This document shows positions 59,960 to 64,000 of a stretch of DNA of 64,000 nucleotides, piece after piece. How positions within the stretch are numbered: position 1 is the first letter of the stretch; each line of letters begins with the position of its first letter. The position numbers and the translations under genes are program-made. The notes under the pieces were generated by a model. The model ran no database searches. It was given only the letters and a program-made list of their open reading frames with translations, and had not been told where the DNA came from. The stretch lies in the NCBI GenBank assembly GCA_965153455.1, contig OZ234494.1, positions 10,602,001 to 10,666,000 on the forward strand, in the 5' to 3' direction. This DNA is from Sphagnum compactum (lineage: Eukaryota > Bryophyta > Sphagnopsida > Sphagnales).

Positions 59960-62360
59960 GCAGGCAAAGAATGGAATAGACCTCTACTTTAGAGACAACT
60001 AGGCTCTTTTTATGTGTAATTTTAGTTGCAAAGTGCACTCTTGTTGTTCCTTCATGCAACTCCTTCATCACCTTTTGAGCTTTTGTGGTTGACAGACATT
60101 ACTTCAATCTGTTGTCTTGCCCCATTTTGTACAAAACATCATTCTTCATTGTGAAAGGTTCAGCCTTCTTGGCCAACTGTTATTTTTGCCCTATTGACAA
60201 AACATCTTCCATCTATTTTGTCTGTAGAAACACTCTGACATCATTTAACCATTCTGGTTCTGTGAAAAATAAACTAGCATCTGTGGTCTGTTCTGGGATT
60301 CCTAAAGGTTTTGTGACATCAGACAATCTGGACAAAACATCTGCAACTACATGAATCTTGTCTAGTTTATAAGTTACTATGAAATCATATTCCAAAAATA
60401 ATAGTAACCACCTAGCTATTCTCCTTAAAACCTATGGTTTGTTTACAAAGTAAACTAAAGCCATATGACCTACATAAAACACAAACTTATTTCCGAACAA
60501 ATAATGCCTAAACTTATGCAATGTAAAAACCAGTGTAAAGCTTCTCTTTCTATGGTACTATAATTCTATTCTCCACTATTAAAAAGTCTGGAAGCATACA
60601 CTACTAGTTAATTAATCTTCCCTTGTGATATTTTGTGCTAGTGAAGTCCCCACAACCAACGATGTGCATCTATGTGAACATGGAACTCCACGTCCCACTT
60701 CGTGGGTACTAAAACCCGTGCTTCAATATATTTTTGCTTTATAAGCTCCCAAGCTTTTTAACACTCCTTTGTGGACATGTAAAACTTTTTGTTTTCCTTA
60801 TGAACTTCACAATTAAAACCATGATTGTTGCAAAATTCTTGATAAAACATCTGTAAAATTGTGCCATGCCATTAAACATTTGAATCTGTTGTGAATTATG
60901 TAGTAGATGCATGTTCACTATAACGCTTATATTTTTTTCAAGGATCAAGTAGCTTACCTTCCTTCAAAACAATAAATCCAAGAATGACTCTTGGAAAATA
61001 CCATAAAAGTTCATTTATTTCTATTTAAACTAATATTGTATTTTTTTCATTTCTAAAAGCATAATCTGAGCTTCTACAAATGAGATCCATGTCACTGTAG
61101 ACTATAAAATCATCTAGTATATCTTCATATGTAAGTATTCAAATATTTTCTAAATGTTTTTGTCATAGCTTTCTAAAATGTCGAAGGTCCATTTTTTACT
61201 CCAAAAGGCATCACCCTCTAGATAAACACTTCCCAATCTGTGACAAACGATGTCTTGTATCTATCTTTTGGAGCTATGCAAATATGATGACACCTAGGAT
61301 ATCCATCCAAAAATGAATATGTTTCACACCTTGCCACTATGTTTAATACCTCATCTATAAATGGTAATGGGAAAGGATCCTTCTTTGTTGTTGCATTCAA
61401 CTTCCTAGAATCCACATAGATTTTGAGCTTCCCATTTTTCTTTGGTACTACCACAATTGGTGATAGCCATGTAGCCTCTTCCAGAGGTTGTATGAAACTT
61501 GCTGCCAACAATTTACCAATAAATTGATAATTTTATTGTTGCTACATAATTCGGATTTAACCTATACCTGACATGATGTGTCAATGGTATGGTTGTATCC
61601 AGTTCAGTTTTGTGCTGAGCCAACTCTAATGGAATGCCTTTAAAATCTTTGTATGTCCATGCAAAGACATCCTTGTACTCCTTAACCAATTTTTCCAACT
61701 CCCGCATTCTCTTTAGTTATAAGTTTGAATTCACCTTCACCATATGTGGTTCTATTTGAATCCCTAAATTGAGATTCATTAACTGTTGTTTTTCTATTAA
61801 TGTCTAGCTTGCTATTTGCAACTCTTGAGCCTTGACCTTGGCTAGAGTTTCATCTATTTGAACATTCCTTAGTTGGTGTTTGTAGTGTGTTTTTAGATAC
61901 ACTTTGTCCTCTAAAGCAACTTTTGGTTCAAATCTATTTGTAGTCTTTCCCTTTATTGAAATAAATTTTGTACTACTCATGTTTACAAAATGATTCTAAA
62001 CTTTAGTACCTTTGTGGTTAGACTTTATCGTGTCTCCAGACTGAAATGTATTTGGTAGATTAATAATGCCTATGGGAAAAAAAAATGGTTTTGTAGCAAA
62101 TATGATATTTTCCTCCTCATCGGTGATACCATTCTGGTAATCGTAACATAACAACACTTTAGGTTGTTTCACATCTATTCCCACATGTTTAGTCACCACT
62201 ACAGTTCTGACCATTCCATTCCCTTGAATAATCATTGTGTTGTTCCCCCAATCATGGGCTACTTTGGCATCCCTCAACCATGGTTTCCTTAGTAATGCAA
62301 TCATTGTGTGAGCACGTGAACATGAATGATGAGCTTGTGAATAGTGAGCAGTAAGCACAT
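59960..62360 (-). pseudogene. Decayed Ty3/gypsy retrotransposon pol
   Basis: Minus-strand pol order is preserved from high to low coordinates. The end of the protease region reads KPWLRDAKVAHDWGNN (near 62280-62230). The pre-RT segment ends HHVRYRLNPNYVATIK (near 61570-61530). Reverse transcriptase has WLSPIVVVPKKNGKL and VDSRKLNATTKKDPFPLPF (61470-61350). The connection domain has FYRCFIKNFATI (near 60860). The RNase H end reads IHVVADVLSRL (near 60350). The integrase zinc-binding start has PFTMKNDVLYKMGQDN and ELHEGTT (60160-60030). The YxDD box falls in a disrupted gap. Stops and frameshifts separate the pieces, and no LTRs were found inside the window. Confidence 0.85.
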
Positions 62361-64000
62361 GAGCATAAATTTTGTGAGCAACACAAAGTTTTTAAAAAAT
62401 ATTCTTGCCAAGTAGGCCAAATATTCTCCACGTAAACAAAAATATTTTGTCCATGTGGATAGAATATTTGATTAATGTGGTAAGAATATTTTTTGAATGA
62501 TATAAAATATTCATCCAAATATACAAAACTAAATTATTAATGAACTTTTAACTTAGTTTGGTAATTAATTTCTATTTAATGGTGAAACATCATTCATGCG
62601 AAGCAAAATGTTGAATGAATAAATGTTTATAAAACCTTATATAACATTATTTGCAAGTTCTACTCTAAAAGCCAAACATAGCATCATCACAAGCGCTAAA
62701 ATTGACAATGTTCATTGTATTTATTTTTCAGAACAATTTAGAAGTGTACTCCTACCTACACAATAGCTATATTGCAGGACAACAAGCGACAAACTTCATC
62801 ACAATTCAAAGTTGGAAAGTGGATGAAACTTTTGAACTACCCACAATACATAACATGCTACAAAACATAGTACATGTGTTTATAGGGCACCCACTTCACT
62901 CACCAACCTAACGAACTGGACATCATTGCTACAAAATCCAAACAAGTGCAAGCTGAAAAATTCCTTATTTTAACTTCATATTGCTTCTTGTTTGGATTTT
63001 GGCCAAATAAAATCTTATAAATTCATTTATATCTAGGAGGGGGAACCTCCAATGGTGGGTTTATAATCATTTCAAGAAGTTAATTAGCCTCCCACCAATT
63101 ATAGTGTAAATTTGATATCTTGAATGGCACTATACAACGAACAGCCTTACCATTACGTGATGTTGGCCACGACATTTCATCCATTGGCCTATTTATAGGA
63201 ATGGAGCTTCCCCCTTCGAATAAACTTTAAGGAAAGATTGGTTGTCATTTATTTAGAACAAAACCTGCTTCCTCAAGAGACTTGATTTCATCTTGGACGA
63301 GCCAAATTTGATCTGTCCAATGCATATTTGCACTTCATACCACCAATGCAACGATTCTATCATTTGCATAGAATTAGAAATTGTGTAGCTTTAAAAGTGC
63401 ACCAGGGAACTAAGCCCACAGCCTTGAGTAAGTCAGGGCAGGGACACCAATAGAAGTTGGCTTAGCAATTATCCTTATAACACAAGAATGATTGGTGGAT
63501 TTTTGTAATGTGAAACATTAAACATGCGACATATAGGGCATCTTTCTATATGCCAAACTCCATCTCCACATGGAGCTTCAAGGACCTCAACATCTCCTTG
63601 AATTTGATCCACCCCAAGTTTTTCGATTTCCACACCTAATCTGGCAATTGTATGGTTTACATGAGGATGAGAAAAATTCACATGGTTGTGCCTATGAGAA
63701 TCCCTTTGATCTAGGGGCTAGGTTCACCTTCCATTTATAGGAACCAAAGATCTCCTCAACTCCCATGTGTGCGGTTCTAGTTGTGCAAGCCAATCCTAGG
63801 GAATATTTCAACCCATTTAAAATCTTGTTGGTGATGTTCTTACTCACTATTGGTACGAGGTGCAATGCAATTTTTTTGAATATGTGAGAAAATAAGTAAA
63901 AAGACATAGTTGCTAGTGCCCTTTTATGAACTTGTGATATTCCAAATACAAATATCCTATTACACCTAGACAAAGAGGACATTGCATTTGTGGCATCCAC
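62361..64000 (-). other. Unidentified region upstream of the gypsy relic, possibly gag remnants
   Basis: By position this should hold the gag region and 5' LTR if the gypsy element were complete. Minus-strand frames at 63681-63475 (with CGDGVWHIERCPICRMFNVSHY) and 64000-63692 are open but match no gag family I recognise. No LTR boundary is visible, and the element may continue beyond the window. Confidence 0.3.

Overview
This window reads as nuclear DNA of a land plant. It is AT-rich and dominated by decayed repeats, with five supportable protein genes. Four are split by short GT-AG introns. Plastid or organelle functions (DXR, organellar PheRS), a plant-type domain family and TTTAGGG-type telomeric repeats point to Viridiplantae. 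The gene at 53.95-57.35 kb ends in an enkurin domain, the signature of a motile-cilium microtubule-associated protein. Conifers, gnetophytes and flowering plants have lost flagellate sperm, so the source is most likely a bryophyte, lycophyte, fern, cycad or Ginkgo. I cannot narrow it further from sequence alone.

Layout. 0-10.8 kb is repeat desert: a tandem array with an inverted distant copy (2.0-4.3 kb), a GC-rich and pyrimidine-rich patch (5.4-6.2 kb) and unidentified coding-like debris (7.4-9.2 kb). 10.8-14.8 kb, minus strand, is a complete 13-exon DXR gene (methylerythritol phosphate pathway, plastid). Its upstream region (15.2-16.05 kb) carries a 56-bp tandem array between two copies of a ~145-bp duplication, then a perfect hairpin. 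16-23 kb is AT-rich desert. 23.6-25.15 kb, plus strand, is an uninterrupted organellar phenylalanyl-tRNA synthetase gene. 25.2-35.8 kb holds minisatellites, a dispersed repeat, the first copy of a ~0.6-kb TIR element and a head-to-head interstitial telomeric repeat. 35.9-37.5 kb, plus strand, is a two-exon plant gene with a PF-WE-PG-PK motif. The second TIR-element copy lies at 38.17-38.76 kb.

40.7-43.35 kb, minus strand, encodes the C-terminal half of the spindle-checkpoint protein MAD1, apparently without the usual N-terminal half. Immediately upstream are a dispersed repeat and a decayed LINE-like element (44.3-47.1 kb). These are followed by ~0.9 kb of degenerate AACCTA/TTAACC sequence, a transposase relic (48.3-48.9 kb) and a GC-rich segment full of ACTCCCGGGAGT palindromes (49.7-50.5 kb). 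The enkurin gene follows. Just downstream of it are a short perfect hairpin and a long microRNA-precursor-like hairpin. The window ends in a minus-strand Ty3/gypsy relic (60-62.4 kb).

The genes are unrelated neighbours, each with its own promoter; there is no operon logic. Splice sites were chosen by eye from GT-AG signals, reading phase and family conservation.
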